NCBI GenBank assembly: GCA_942493075.1 | Contig: OW818681.1 | Location: 5,394,001-5,458,000 of the forward strand | DNA length: 64,000 nt | Reading direction: 5' to 3' | From: JBBQYD01 sp942493075 | Lineage (GTDB): Bacteria; Verrucomicrobiota; Verrucomicrobiia; Limisphaerales; UBA8199 | Shown here: positions 24,855 to 33,123 of the stretch, piece by piece | How the letters are laid out: every line of letters begins with the position of its first letter | How positions within the stretch are numbered: position 1 is the stretch's first letter | The notes under the pieces: generated by a model | Told to the model about the DNA's origin: nothing | The model's database searches: none | Seen by the model: only the letters and a program-made list of their open reading frames with translations | Made by a program: the position numbers and the translations under genes

Positions 24855-25680
24855 TCCCTTTGCTCGTTACATCATGCCAAGGCTGGCCGCGGTCGCCGCG
24901 GTGGTTTTTGCCTTCCTGATCCTGGCGTCCACCAGCACTTACGTGGTAGATCCCGGCACGCGGGGCATTAAGGTCACGCTGGGCAAGACCGAAACCAAGT
25001 TTTTGCCCGAAGGTTTCGGGTTTCGCACACCGTTTGTCACCCGTGTTGAATCCGTGAATGTGAAGCAACGCACGCGCAGTGTTTCTGCGAACTGCTTCTC
25101 CTCGGATATGCAACAGGTGGAACTGGAGCTCAATGTGCTCTTCCGCGTGCCCCAGGAATCGGTCGTTCAGATTTACCGTGATTTCGCCGGTGATCCATTT
25201 GATAGCTTGATCGCCCCTCGCGTGCAGGAGGCGGTGAAAGAGGTAACCGCCATGTTGACTGCGGAGCAAATCGTCAAGAAGCGCGAGGAGATTAAAGATA
25301 AGACCATGGTTGCTGCCCGGACCAAGATCGGCACCATGCTCATGGTGGAGGACATCGTGATCAAGAATCTGGATTTGTCTCAGGAGCTTGAACGCGCCAT
25401 CGAGGCAAAGATGGTGGCGGAACAGCAAGCCGTCCAGGCCAAGTTCACCCAGATCCAGACCCAAACAGAGGCAGAGACCGCTGTGATCCGCGCCCGTGGC
25501 GAAGCAGACGCCATCCGCGCCCGCGGTGAGGCGCTGAAGCTTAATCCCGAATTTGTGCGGCTGCAGATTGTTGAACGCTGGAACGGCAAATCGCCGCTGG
25601 TCGTGCCCTCAAACCCGGGAGCAGGCCCATCCGAATTACTTCTGCCGCTTGGTGTCCCGCCCAAGCTTGTTGATCCATGA
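24808..25680 (+). CDS. SPFH/prohibitin-family membrane protein 2
   Basis: 290 residues from the ATG at 24808; an ATG at 24874, after the previous stop, is possible and would begin just before the membrane helix. The layout matches the preceding gene: helix (AAVAAVVFAFLILASTSTYVV), SPFH domain (DPGTRGIKVTLGKTETKFLPEGFGF), and a coiled coil ending in repeated ARGEADAIRARGEA. The two proteins are clear paralogues, as in HflK/HflC or prohibitin pairs. Its stop overlaps the ATG of the small membrane protein that follows. Confidence 0.88.
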   Translation: MPNPPRMPRPPYGAADPFARYIMPRLAAVAAVVFAFLILASTSTYVVDPGTRGIKVTLGKTETKFLPEGFGFRTPFVTRVESVNVKQRTRSVSANCFSSDMQQVELELNVLFRVPQESVVQIYRDFAGDPFDSLIAPRVQEAVKEVTAMLTAEQIVKKREEIKDKTMVAARTKIGTMLMVEDIVIKNLDLSQELERAIEAKMVAEQQAVQAKFTQIQTQTEAETAVIRARGEADAIRARGEALKLNPEFVRLQIVERWNGKSPLVVPSNPGAGPSELLLPLGVPPKLVDP

Positions 25681-25871
25681 ACCCACGGCTTCGAGCCTTG
25701 CTGCGGATCATTGTCTTGCTGGCGATTTTTGGGGGATTACTCCTGCTTTTTCCCCGGGCGGTGGGGTTCATGGAAATGGCAGCCCGCGAACTGCGGTACT
25801 TGTGGTGGGTGGTATTGCTTGTGGCCCTGGCCATCTGGTTGATTTGGGGCATTGGCAGAAGACCGAAATAA
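25677..25871 (+). CDS. Small two-helix membrane protein
   Basis: 64 residues, starting in the ATGA overlap with the SPFH gene, which argues for translation coupling. Two hydrophobic segments (IIVLLAIFGGLLLLFP and WWVVLLVALAIWLIWGI) sit between basic ends. No family is recognised. Its position suggests a membrane partner or regulator of the SPFH assembly. Confidence 0.65.
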   Translation: MNPRLRALLRIIVLLAIFGGLLLLFPRAVGFMEMAARELRYLWWVVLLVALAIWLIWGIGRRPK

Positions 25872-25874
25872 AAC

Positions 25875-26702
25875 GTGAGCTCTTCGATTAAATTATCTGT
25901 AAAGCCCAAGGGGCTTTTTTGGGAAATCCCCGTGTTGTTCGAGGATGCCGATTACCTGGCACTGGACAAACCTCCAGGCCTGCCTGTCGCTTCCAACCCG
26001 GAACATCCGGAGCGGATCTGTCTGACGGATCTGCTTCATGCTGGCATTAAGGACGGCAAACCCTGGGCTGTGGAGCGAGGTCTGGATTTTCTGATGCATA
26101 CGCATCGACTGGATGCGGAAGCCTCCGGTGTTCTGCTCCTGGCGCGCAGTCGGGCGATGGTTTCCAAGACGGCCAGCGTGTTCGGCTCCGAGCTCCCCAG
26201 TTGGCGTTATTTGGCAATCGTTAACCGCCCTCCTGATGATGATGAATTCACAGTGGATGCCGCGATTGCCACCCGGCCGGCCCCCAATGGATTCTATCGA
26301 GTGGACCCGCAACGTGGCAAAAAAGCCAAAACCCGGTTCAAGGTCCTGGAGCGTTTCTCACGTCATGCTCTGGTTGAATGCCTGCCCCTAACCGACCGTG
26401 TGCACCAGGTGCGCGCGCATCTGCGATTCCGTGGGGCACCCATCGCCGGGGACCCGCTTTACAGTGGGAAGCCTTTGTTCCTATCAAGCCTAAAGCCCGA
26501 GTATCATCTCAAGCCGAATCGAACTGAGCGCCCCCTGACTCCTCTGCCCGCGTTGCATTGCGAGGCTGTGCGTCTCATACACCCGCGCACGGGGCAATCC
26601 CTGGAAATCACGACGCCCCCGGCGAAAGATTTTGAGGTCGCCCTCCGCTATTTGCGGCGGCATTCCAGCCCAACGAGCTTCACACCCGAGTCACCGTCAT
26701 AG
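25875..26702 (+). CDS. RluA-family RNA pseudouridine synthase
   Basis: 275 residues from a GTG at 25875, three bases after the preceding stop. The catalytic motif is HRLDAEASGVLLLAR with Asp80 as the nucleophile. The usual Thr in HRLDxxTSG is Ala here, a tolerated variant. DKPPGLPV and LTDRVHQVRAHLRFRGAPIAGDPLY are the other RluA blocks. There is no N-terminal S4 domain. It isomerises uridine in rRNA or tRNA; the target site cannot be deduced. Its place at the end of the SPFH operon is probably incidental. Confidence 0.9.
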   Translation: MSSSIKLSVKPKGLFWEIPVLFEDADYLALDKPPGLPVASNPEHPERICLTDLLHAGIKDGKPWAVERGLDFLMHTHRLDAEASGVLLLARSRAMVSKTASVFGSELPSWRYLAIVNRPPDDDEFTVDAAIATRPAPNGFYRVDPQRGKKAKTRFKVLERFSRHALVECLPLTDRVHQVRAHLRFRGAPIAGDPLYSGKPLFLSSLKPEYHLKPNRTERPLTPLPALHCEAVRLIHPRTGQSLEITTPPAKDFEVALRYLRRHSSPTSFTPESPS

Positions 26703-26716
26703 ACGGCAGGTTCGGA

Positions 26717-27592
26717 TCATTTCTTAACAACCTCAGCCGGCAAGGTGCTGATGAAATTGTCAGATGCCGGAGCTTTGCCCGGGAGCTCGATCATGCTGCG
26801 CAGTTCGCGGCTCATCTTTGTTTCTCCTCCAGTGGCTAGATAAAACCAATTGGATGCCACACCTGCATCGATTGTTTCTTTCGCTTCCCATTCGGCTCCA
26901 GAGGCCGTGAATCGAGCCTGGCGCAAGGGCATCCATTCGTTCTTCATGGTCTTCACCCAGCCGTTGCCATAGCGGGCACGGTGGACATCCAGAGCGCTCC
27001 GATAATCCCGGCGAAAATCCTCCACAAATGAATAGTAACCGCCAAGTGGCCGCCCCTTCGTGTGCGTCCTGAAGGTCGCCAGCTTCTTCCATCCGTTGGT
27101 CACACCAAGCCATGCGGTGTAGGCTGTCTTTGTATCCTGAAGCTCGGCTGCTATCAGGAATCGGTTGGTGTGCCCAAGGACCCAGGGAAAGTTCCACATG
27201 CATTGTCCGCCCGTCCCCTCGCCTCCGAAGCGCTTGATCCGCACGCCTTCACCCTCGTAAAGGACTTCCACCCGGTCTTCGCTTTTCACCCGATTAGGGT
27301 CATCTCCGGTGGTAGGATCCCAAACAGAGAAGATAGCTACTTTTTCATCGGCACTGTTAATTTGCTGAATTCCAAAGTAACCCGTATTCCAACCGCAGGC
27401 CATGAAGTAGGAGCCATTCACCGATTTTTCCACGGCCATTTCGGTATAGAAAGCCAAGCCTTCAGGGGCCGAATATCCCAAGTGCACGGAACGAGCGGCG
27501 CGAAAATCGTTGGTGTCCTGGGCACGCCCAATTCCACCGACCAGGACTGCTGCGATTGCCAGCAGCCTCCAGGAGCGAACAATAGATATCAT
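26717..27592 (-). CDS. Exported DUF3472-domain protein
   Basis: 291 residues from the ATG at 27592, chosen because it leads into a signal peptide (SWRLLAIAAVLVGGIGRAQD). The body contains FYTEMAVEKSVNGSYFMACGWNTGYFGIQ and GGQCMWNFPWVLGHTNRFLIAAE, matching my memory of DUF3472, a beta-rich domain of secreted proteins in Verrucomicrobia, Planctomycetes and Bacteroidetes. The C-terminus has a jelly-roll-like pattern (GVASNWFYLATGGET). Extracellular carbohydrate recognition is plausible but unproven. It is convergent with the RluA-type gene. Confidence 0.75.
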   Translation of the reverse strand: MISIVRSWRLLAIAAVLVGGIGRAQDTNDFRAARSVHLGYSAPEGLAFYTEMAVEKSVNGSYFMACGWNTGYFGIQQINSADEKVAIFSVWDPTTGDDPNRVKSEDRVEVLYEGEGVRIKRFGGEGTGGQCMWNFPWVLGHTNRFLIAAELQDTKTAYTAWLGVTNGWKKLATFRTHTKGRPLGGYYSFVEDFRRDYRSALDVHRARYGNGWVKTMKNEWMPLRQARFTASGAEWEAKETIDAGVASNWFYLATGGETKMSRELRSMIELPGKAPASDNFISTLPAEVVKK

Positions 27593-27615
27593 CAGTAATG
27601 CTTTCGAAGCGGTGA

Positions 27616-28998
27616 CTAAACCTCGCTCAGTTCCTGCCACAAGTGCGCGCTCATGATTTGGCCCTTGGCGAAGCAATCGAGATCAAACTTCTCGTTGGGC
27701 GAATGGGGGTTGTCGTCCGGCAAGGCCAGGCCCAGGAGCAGTGAATCCGCCTTCAGGATCTTCTTGAACGAATTCACAATGGGGATCGATCCGCCTTCCC
27801 TCATCAGGATCGGTTTCGCCTTAAACGCAGCTTCGAGGGCCCGCAACGCGGCTTTCGCTTGCGCGCTGGTGGGGGAGACGATGTAGGGTTCCGCGCCGTG
27901 ACCGGACTTGATCTCGATCGTGACCGTCGGCGGACAGAGCTTTTTCAGATAATCGCGCATCGACTTAACGATTTTCCGCGGGTCCTGGCTCGGCACGAGG
28001 CGTGTGGTGATTTTCACGCGGGCCCAGGAGGGCACGATGGTCTTGCTGCCTTCGCCCTGATACCCGCTGGTGAGGCCATTAATCTCCAATGTCGGACGCG
28101 CTGATCGATGCTCAATGTGGTTAAAGCCTTTCTCGCCGAAGAGTTCCGGCACGCCCAGGAACTTCCGGTAATCCGCCGCCTTCGATGGGAACCGGGCGAA
28201 CTCTTTGCGCTCAAAAGCTGATAGCTTCTCCACATCATCGTAGAACCCTGGGACGGTGACACGACCGTTTTTGTCTCGGAGCTTGGCCAGCAATTGGCAC
28301 AAGGCCATCGCTGGATTCTCAACTGATCCGCCGAAAATCCCCGAGTGCAGGTCGCGGGAAGGCCCATGCAAAGTGACCTCAAAAGCCGCAATGCCTCGCA
28401 ATGCATAAGTCAACGCCGGATGTTTTTTATCCGGCATGCCAGTATCCGAAACAATGATTGCCTGGCACGCGAGCTCGGCACGGTTCTGTTGAAGGAACTC
28501 TCCGAGGCTCTTGCTGCCGACTTCCTCCTCACCCTCAATGACGAACGTGATGTCGCAAGGCAGTTCCGTGCCGGTTTTCAGATACGCTTCAACGGCTTTG
28601 AGGTGGGCCAGGTTCTGCCCTTTATTGTCGCTCGCGCCGCGGCCGAAGAGAGAACGGCCTTCAATGCGCGGTTCAAAAGGTGCGGATTTCCAGAGGTCGA
28701 ACGGCTCAGGAGGCTGGACATCGTAGTGTCCATAAACAACAAAATGAGGCCGCTTGCTGCCGGCACGGCGAGGTGTCTTCGCAAGCACGATCGGATGACC
28801 TGAGGTGGGACAGACCCGGGCTTCAAGCCCGATGCTTTGGCAGTGGCTAACCAGCCATTCCGCGCAGCGGAGCATATCGGGTTGATGAACTGGTTGCGCC
28901 GAAACACTGGGGAACCGGACGTACTCGCACAGTTGCTCGATGAAGCGGCTCTCGTTATCCCGCAAATAGTCTAGGACAGCTTGCATGGCATTGGACAT
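27616..28998 (-). CDS. M20-family metallopeptidase (dipeptidase type)
   Basis: 460 residues from the ATG at 28998. Two-metal M20 site residues are visible: His91 and Asp93 in GHYDVQP, Asp124 in GRGASDNKG, and Glu157-Glu159 in EGEEEVGS, with a distal HSPNEK-type segment (DNPHSPNEKFDLD) near the end. The dimerisation lid lies between about 200 and 350. There is no signal peptide, so it is cytoplasmic. Relatives hydrolyse dipeptides or N-acyl amino acids. The next gene upstream (histidine kinase) is 110 bases away on the same strand. Confidence 0.93.
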   Translation of the reverse strand: MSNAMQAVLDYLRDNESRFIEQLCEYVRFPSVSAQPVHQPDMLRCAEWLVSHCQSIGLEARVCPTSGHPIVLAKTPRRAGSKRPHFVVYGHYDVQPPEPFDLWKSAPFEPRIEGRSLFGRGASDNKGQNLAHLKAVEAYLKTGTELPCDITFVIEGEEEVGSKSLGEFLQQNRAELACQAIIVSDTGMPDKKHPALTYALRGIAAFEVTLHGPSRDLHSGIFGGSVENPAMALCQLLAKLRDKNGRVTVPGFYDDVEKLSAFERKEFARFPSKAADYRKFLGVPELFGEKGFNHIEHRSARPTLEINGLTSGYQGEGSKTIVPSWARVKITTRLVPSQDPRKIVKSMRDYLKKLCPPTVTIEIKSGHGAEPYIVSPTSAQAKAALRALEAAFKAKPILMREGGSIPIVNSFKKILKADSLLLGLALPDDNPHSPNEKFDLDCFAKGQIMSAHLWQELSEV

Positions 28999-29108
28999 AT
29001 CAGAACCCTGCGGGTAAACAAAGCCCAGAATTGAGGGGGAACATCTGTCCCTTCCGGGACAAGAGAAAGGCATGGAAAGGGGTCTTAAGCTATCGGCTAC
29101 GGTATGGA

Positions 29109-32084
29109 CTAGCCGCTCTGCGTCTTGAGGCCTGGAAGGCTTTCACGAAGGTTGCGCCCGAGATCAGTTAAGGCGGCTTCCAGCACGGCCATTTGGGACT
29201 GCGCCCGCTCAAGGTCACCTGCGGCTGCGGCTTTCTCAAGAGTTAGCGCGGCAGCCTCAGCAGGCCTGCCCCAGAACTGGGCGGCCGATCCCTTAATCGT
29301 GTGCGCAGCGGTTCGAACGGCCAGGCAATCCCCGCCCGCCAGCGCTTGCTTTAAGTTCTGAATGAACTTGGGCGTAGTTTCTTCATACAGTTCAACCATG
29401 CGTTCGAGAACCGCTTCATCTCCGCCCAACTCCTGAAGGAGTCGGCCCAGATCCGCCACTGGCTTTGGCGCTTGATTGGTCTCTGACGTTTCAGCATCCG
29501 ATCTTGCCTGTGGATTTGCTGGCAGCACTTTTACAAGCGCGTCCACCAACTCTTCCCGGCGGATCGGCTTGGCTATATACTCATCCATTCCGGAGGAGAG
29601 GCAGCGTTCCCGATCCGATTTCATGGCGTGCGCAGTCAGTGCGATCACTGGAATATGGCTCCCGGTGACCTGTTCGCGCTGGCGCAACAGCCTGGTAGCT
29701 TCCAGCCCGTCCATCCCCGGCATTTGAACATCCATCAAAATGACGTCGAACTTGGCATGCTCCAGCGCTGCCAAGGCTTGTCGCCCGTTCCCAGCCGTCA
29801 GGACTGAGTGCCCCATCTTTTCCAGCAACCGGGAAGCGAGCTCCAGGTTGATCGGGTTGTCTTCAGCCACCAGGATTCGGAGCGGACGTCTCGGGAGTCT
29901 TGATTTGCGGGATTTCTCTGAATCGGGCGTCCCCGCCGGCTCTGTACCGGTGGCTGTAAGAATCGTGTTTAGCAGTTCCGATTGGCCCACCGGTTTGACG
30001 ACGTAGTTCCCAATTCCGAGCTCGCGGCAGCGAGCAAAATCCTGCGCGCAATTCGCTGAGGAAAGCATCAGCACAAGCCCGGCATGCAGTTCGGGACGCC
30101 GGCGGACCTCATCTACAAGGTTGAACCCGCTCAATCCGGGAAGGCTGGAGTCTACGAGGAGCAGTTGGAAAGGCCTTTCGGCAGCCTGGGCATCGATCAT
30201 CGCCTGCAACCCGGCTGGGCCGTCATTCGCAAGGGTTGCTTCCATATTCCAGTTCAGGCAAAGCTCATGGAGTATTTCACGGCTGGCGGGATGGTCTTCG
30301 ACGATAAGAACACGAAGTCCGGAGAAATCGTGGGAGGCTGCGGGCGCCTGGGCTGCGGGGGGAGCCAGAAACGATGCTGTGAAATGAAAATGGCTGCCAC
30401 GCCCGGGGCTGCTCTCCACCCAGATCTGACCTCCCATGAGGTGGACCAGCTTGGCGGAGATTGCCAGACCGAGCCCGGTGCCGCCGTAACGACGTGAGAT
30501 GCTGGTATCAGCCTGCATGAAGGGCTGAAAAATAAGCCTCTGTTTTTCGTACGGGATGCCAATTCCGGTATCGCTCACCGTGACGTGCAGAGCTTTCGGA
30601 TTGCCCAAGTTGCTGGCAGCTCCAGCCAACGGTGTACGCCGTCGGAAAGAGGTGTCCTGCCCCGCAGTGCCGACTTCCAGGCGCACTTCGCCTCGTTCGG
30701 TAAACTTGATGGCATTACCGAGCAGGTTGATGATCACCTGGTGCAACCGGCCCGAATCGCCAACCAGATTTTCCGGCACCTCAGGATGAACGCGAAAGCT
30801 CAGTTCCAACCCCTTTTGCTGTGCCCGCAATCCCAGCATCTTCATCAATCCGGCCAGACTGTCGCGCAGAGCGAAAGGCTCTGACTGCAAATCGATTTTG
30901 CCGGCCTCGATTTTCGAAAAATCCAGGATATCATTAATGATGTCGTGCAGGGCCTCGCCTGAAGTCTTGATTGCCTTGAAGTACGTGCGCTGTTCGGGGG
31001 TCAACTGCGTGTCCAGGCCCAGCTCGGACATGCCGATGATCCCGTTCATCGGCGTCCGAATCTCATGGCTTAAGCTGGCGAGAAACTCACTCTTTGCGCG
31101 ATTGGCAGCCTCAGCGGAGTCACACGCGCTGCGGAGGTTTTCGACCATTCGCCAGCGGGCAACGGCTGCCGCAGCACGGTTGGCCAGGGCTCGCAAGAAA
31201 TCAATGTCTTCGGGGGCAAAGGGGCGTGCGTGAAAATCCACCGCATAAAGCACCCCGAGCGCTTCTCCTTCTGAAATCAGCGGAACCCCAGCGAAGGCGC
31301 GAAATCCGTAAACGCTGAGCACGAGGTTGCCGGGGAAAGGTTCCTGGACAGCGTCATTTATTACAAGGGGTTCACCATGATCGGTAATCCATCGAATGGC
31401 GCCCGATTCGCGGCTAAGGCGCTCCAAACCCGAGATATCTGAATTCGGCGCGAAACTGGCGCCCTCGGTCAGTACCTTCGTGGTTTGGCCCAGCAACACC
31501 ACACTCACACCGGCGGAGGCCGGAAGAAGATCGGCCGCGATGTTGACCAGGTGAGCCAATGCCGCCTGCAATTCACCGGGGGTGCTGATGGCTAATTCAA
31601 CCTGGGCAAGGGCTGACTGCCGCCGATACTGCCGGTTCAGCCGCCGCTGTTCCTCTAACAGGGCTTGTTCGACGCCTTTATGCTGTGAGATGTTCCACAG
31701 CAAACCCGCCGCAAGCCGGGGCTTTCCGTTCTCAGCTCGTTCCAGCACACTGCCACGGGCGAATGCCCACAGCCAGCCGCCTGCCTGCCGTCTCACGCGG
31801 AACTCCGCTTCAAAAACCATTAGCTTTCCGGCCAAATGGGCTCGCCAATTGTCCTGAACCATTGGCAGGTCTTCGGGATGCACAAGGTCTTCCCATGTGC
31901 CCGCGATCTCGCCTTTCCGCCCTGCAGGAGCTCCTTCGGAAGCCAGCGCGTGAAACGCACGGGTGAGGGTCTCCTCACCCGTGGTGAAGTCCCACGTCCA
32001 GGGCAGAATACTGGCGGCCCGCAGGCACAGATCAAGCGGTGGCTGATGCTCCTTGTGGTGAGCCTGCGAGCGCTTCTCGGTCAT
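29109..32084 (-). CDS. Hybrid sensor histidine kinase (PAS-GAF-HisKA-HATPase-REC-REC-HPt)
   Basis: 991 residues, cytoplasmic, without membrane helices. A PAS domain lies at about 25-135 and a GAF domain at about 150-310. The HisKA phosphoacceptor is His340 (SHEIRTPMNG), followed by the HATPase N, G1 and G2 boxes (NLLGNAIKFT, DTGIGIP, GGTGLGLAI). Two receiver domains follow: the first has its phospho-Asp at 645 but a degenerate surround (VDSSLPGLSG); the second is canonical at Asp785 (MDVQMPGMDG). A C-terminal HPt domain carries His928 (HTIKGSAAQF). This is a phosphorelay of the BarA/ArcB design. No cognate response regulator lies nearby. Its stop is 110 bases upstream of the M20 gene; the DUF481 gene ends 3 bases before it. 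Confidence 0.93.
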   Translation of the reverse strand: MTEKRSQAHHKEHQPPLDLCLRAASILPWTWDFTTGEETLTRAFHALASEGAPAGRKGEIAGTWEDLVHPEDLPMVQDNWRAHLAGKLMVFEAEFRVRRQAGGWLWAFARGSVLERAENGKPRLAAGLLWNISQHKGVEQALLEEQRRLNRQYRRQSALAQVELAISTPGELQAALAHLVNIAADLLPASAGVSVVLLGQTTKVLTEGASFAPNSDISGLERLSRESGAIRWITDHGEPLVINDAVQEPFPGNLVLSVYGFRAFAGVPLISEGEALGVLYAVDFHARPFAPEDIDFLRALANRAAAAVARWRMVENLRSACDSAEAANRAKSEFLASLSHEIRTPMNGIIGMSELGLDTQLTPEQRTYFKAIKTSGEALHDIINDILDFSKIEAGKIDLQSEPFALRDSLAGLMKMLGLRAQQKGLELSFRVHPEVPENLVGDSGRLHQVIINLLGNAIKFTERGEVRLEVGTAGQDTSFRRRTPLAGAASNLGNPKALHVTVSDTGIGIPYEKQRLIFQPFMQADTSISRRYGGTGLGLAISAKLVHLMGGQIWVESSPGRGSHFHFTASFLAPPAAQAPAASHDFSGLRVLIVEDHPASREILHELCLNWNMEATLANDGPAGLQAMIDAQAAERPFQLLLVDSSLPGLSGFNLVDEVRRRPELHAGLVLMLSSANCAQDFARCRELGIGNYVVKPVGQSELLNTILTATGTEPAGTPDSEKSRKSRLPRRPLRILVAEDNPINLELASRLLEKMGHSVLTAGNGRQALAALEHAKFDVILMDVQMPGMDGLEATRLLRQREQVTGSHIPVIALTAHAMKSDRERCLSSGMDEYIAKPIRREELVDALVKVLPANPQARSDAETSETNQAPKPVADLGRLLQELGGDEAVLERMVELYEETTPKFIQNLKQALAGGDCLAVRTAAHTIKGSAAQFWGRPAEAAALTLEKAAAAGDLERAQSQMAVLEAALTDLGRNLRESLPGLKTQSG

Positions 32085-32086
32085 TC

Positions 32087-32830
32087 TTAGAACTTGTAGG
32101 CAACCGCAGTCACGAGCTTCAGGTCATTCCGATCGCGGCCTTTGGCAGGCACGTTATCATACACATCCTGCAGATAAGTTCGCAGGCTCAACCGCTTGGA
32201 TAAGGCAGTCTCCAGGCCGATTTCAGCCGTCATGATGAAGTTTTCAAAATCCTCGATCTCGGGCAGGATTTCCGCCGATTGCCAGATCTTCAGGGTGGTG
32301 CTGAACTTCTTATCAAACCGCTCTGCGAGGCGGAGGGTCAGATAGTTGTTCCGATCACTCCCCACTTTCTCGAACACGTAGCCAGGACCCACTTCAGCCC
32401 GGAGACTGGTATCCTCATTCTTGATGAAGTAATAACCGGCACCAGGGCTGAGCGCCAAACGGTACTCAACGTCTGCAATCGCGTCATGCACGGCATCCAC
32501 GCGCATGTAGCCGAAAAAGCGTTCCGTGAAGAGTCTGTTATACTGGGCATAACCCCTGAGCTGTTCAGCGCTCTTCTCGTCCCGATCCTCGGCGTAAACT
32601 CCGCTCGCGCCCATGCTCAGCTCGTTCTTCTCCCACTTCCGGGCAGTTTGGACATCTCCGATGATGTTCATCGTTTCCGTGTTGCCGCGGGTCAGTGTCA
32701 GACCCAGGGAGGCACTGCTGTCCCACAGGCTTTTGGGTGTGGACGGCGCCCCGGCATCTGTTGCCTGGCCGAAAGCCGCACCCGCCCCTAAACTCAGCGC
32801 CAGTCCGATTGTGGTTAGTTTCTGATTCAT
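32087..32830 (-). CDS. DUF481 outer-membrane beta-barrel protein
   Basis: 247 residues with a clear signal peptide (MNQKLTTIGLALSLGAGAAFGQ). The rest has alternating hydrophobic residues typical of beta strands (ASLGLTLTRGNTETMNIIGD, NYLTLRLAERFDKKFSTTLKIWQS) and ends in phenylalanine, as outer-membrane barrels do. It fits the DUF481 (YdiY-like) family. Its stop is separated by two bases from the histidine kinase start, so the two are probably cotranscribed. The function is unknown. Confidence 0.85.
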   Translation of the reverse strand: MNQKLTTIGLALSLGAGAAFGQATDAGAPSTPKSLWDSSASLGLTLTRGNTETMNIIGDVQTARKWEKNELSMGASGVYAEDRDEKSAEQLRGYAQYNRLFTERFFGYMRVDAVHDAIADVEYRLALSPGAGYYFIKNEDTSLRAEVGPGYVFEKVGSDRNNYLTLRLAERFDKKFSTTLKIWQSAEILPEIEDFENFIMTAEIGLETALSKRLSLRTYLQDVYDNVPAKGRDRNDLKLVTAVAYKF

Positions 32831-33123
32831 TGTCTTTTAGCTTGGTTTTTGTTGCCCGTTCTCCGCCCCTTCGGTGATATCGAACTTACGTCATCGCCGC
32901 AAAAAGCGATGCTCCATTCACCAGCGGATTTAGGGGTTATCGTAGCCCAATATTCGCTGCTGGCAACCGAAAGATGGACCGTTTGCCGCCCCTCACTAAG
33001 CTCACAAAAGGCAGCGTCCTTTCTGCTTTGAACGTGGTGAGGAGTGTCCGCTGCATGCGCTCATGCCGGGCAGGACTAAAATGCTTGCTTCCCCGGGGTG
33101 CAAATGGGAAATTATTTTACCGC
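32831..33123. other. Divergent intergenic region
   Basis: This 293-base spacer lies between the DUF481 gene (minus) and the GHL10 gene (plus). A CATCGC/GCGATG hairpin lies at 32892-32911. The open frame from 32974 extends the next gene upstream, but its composition does not continue the protein, and the signal peptide starts at 33124. I see no other feature. Confidence 0.3.
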
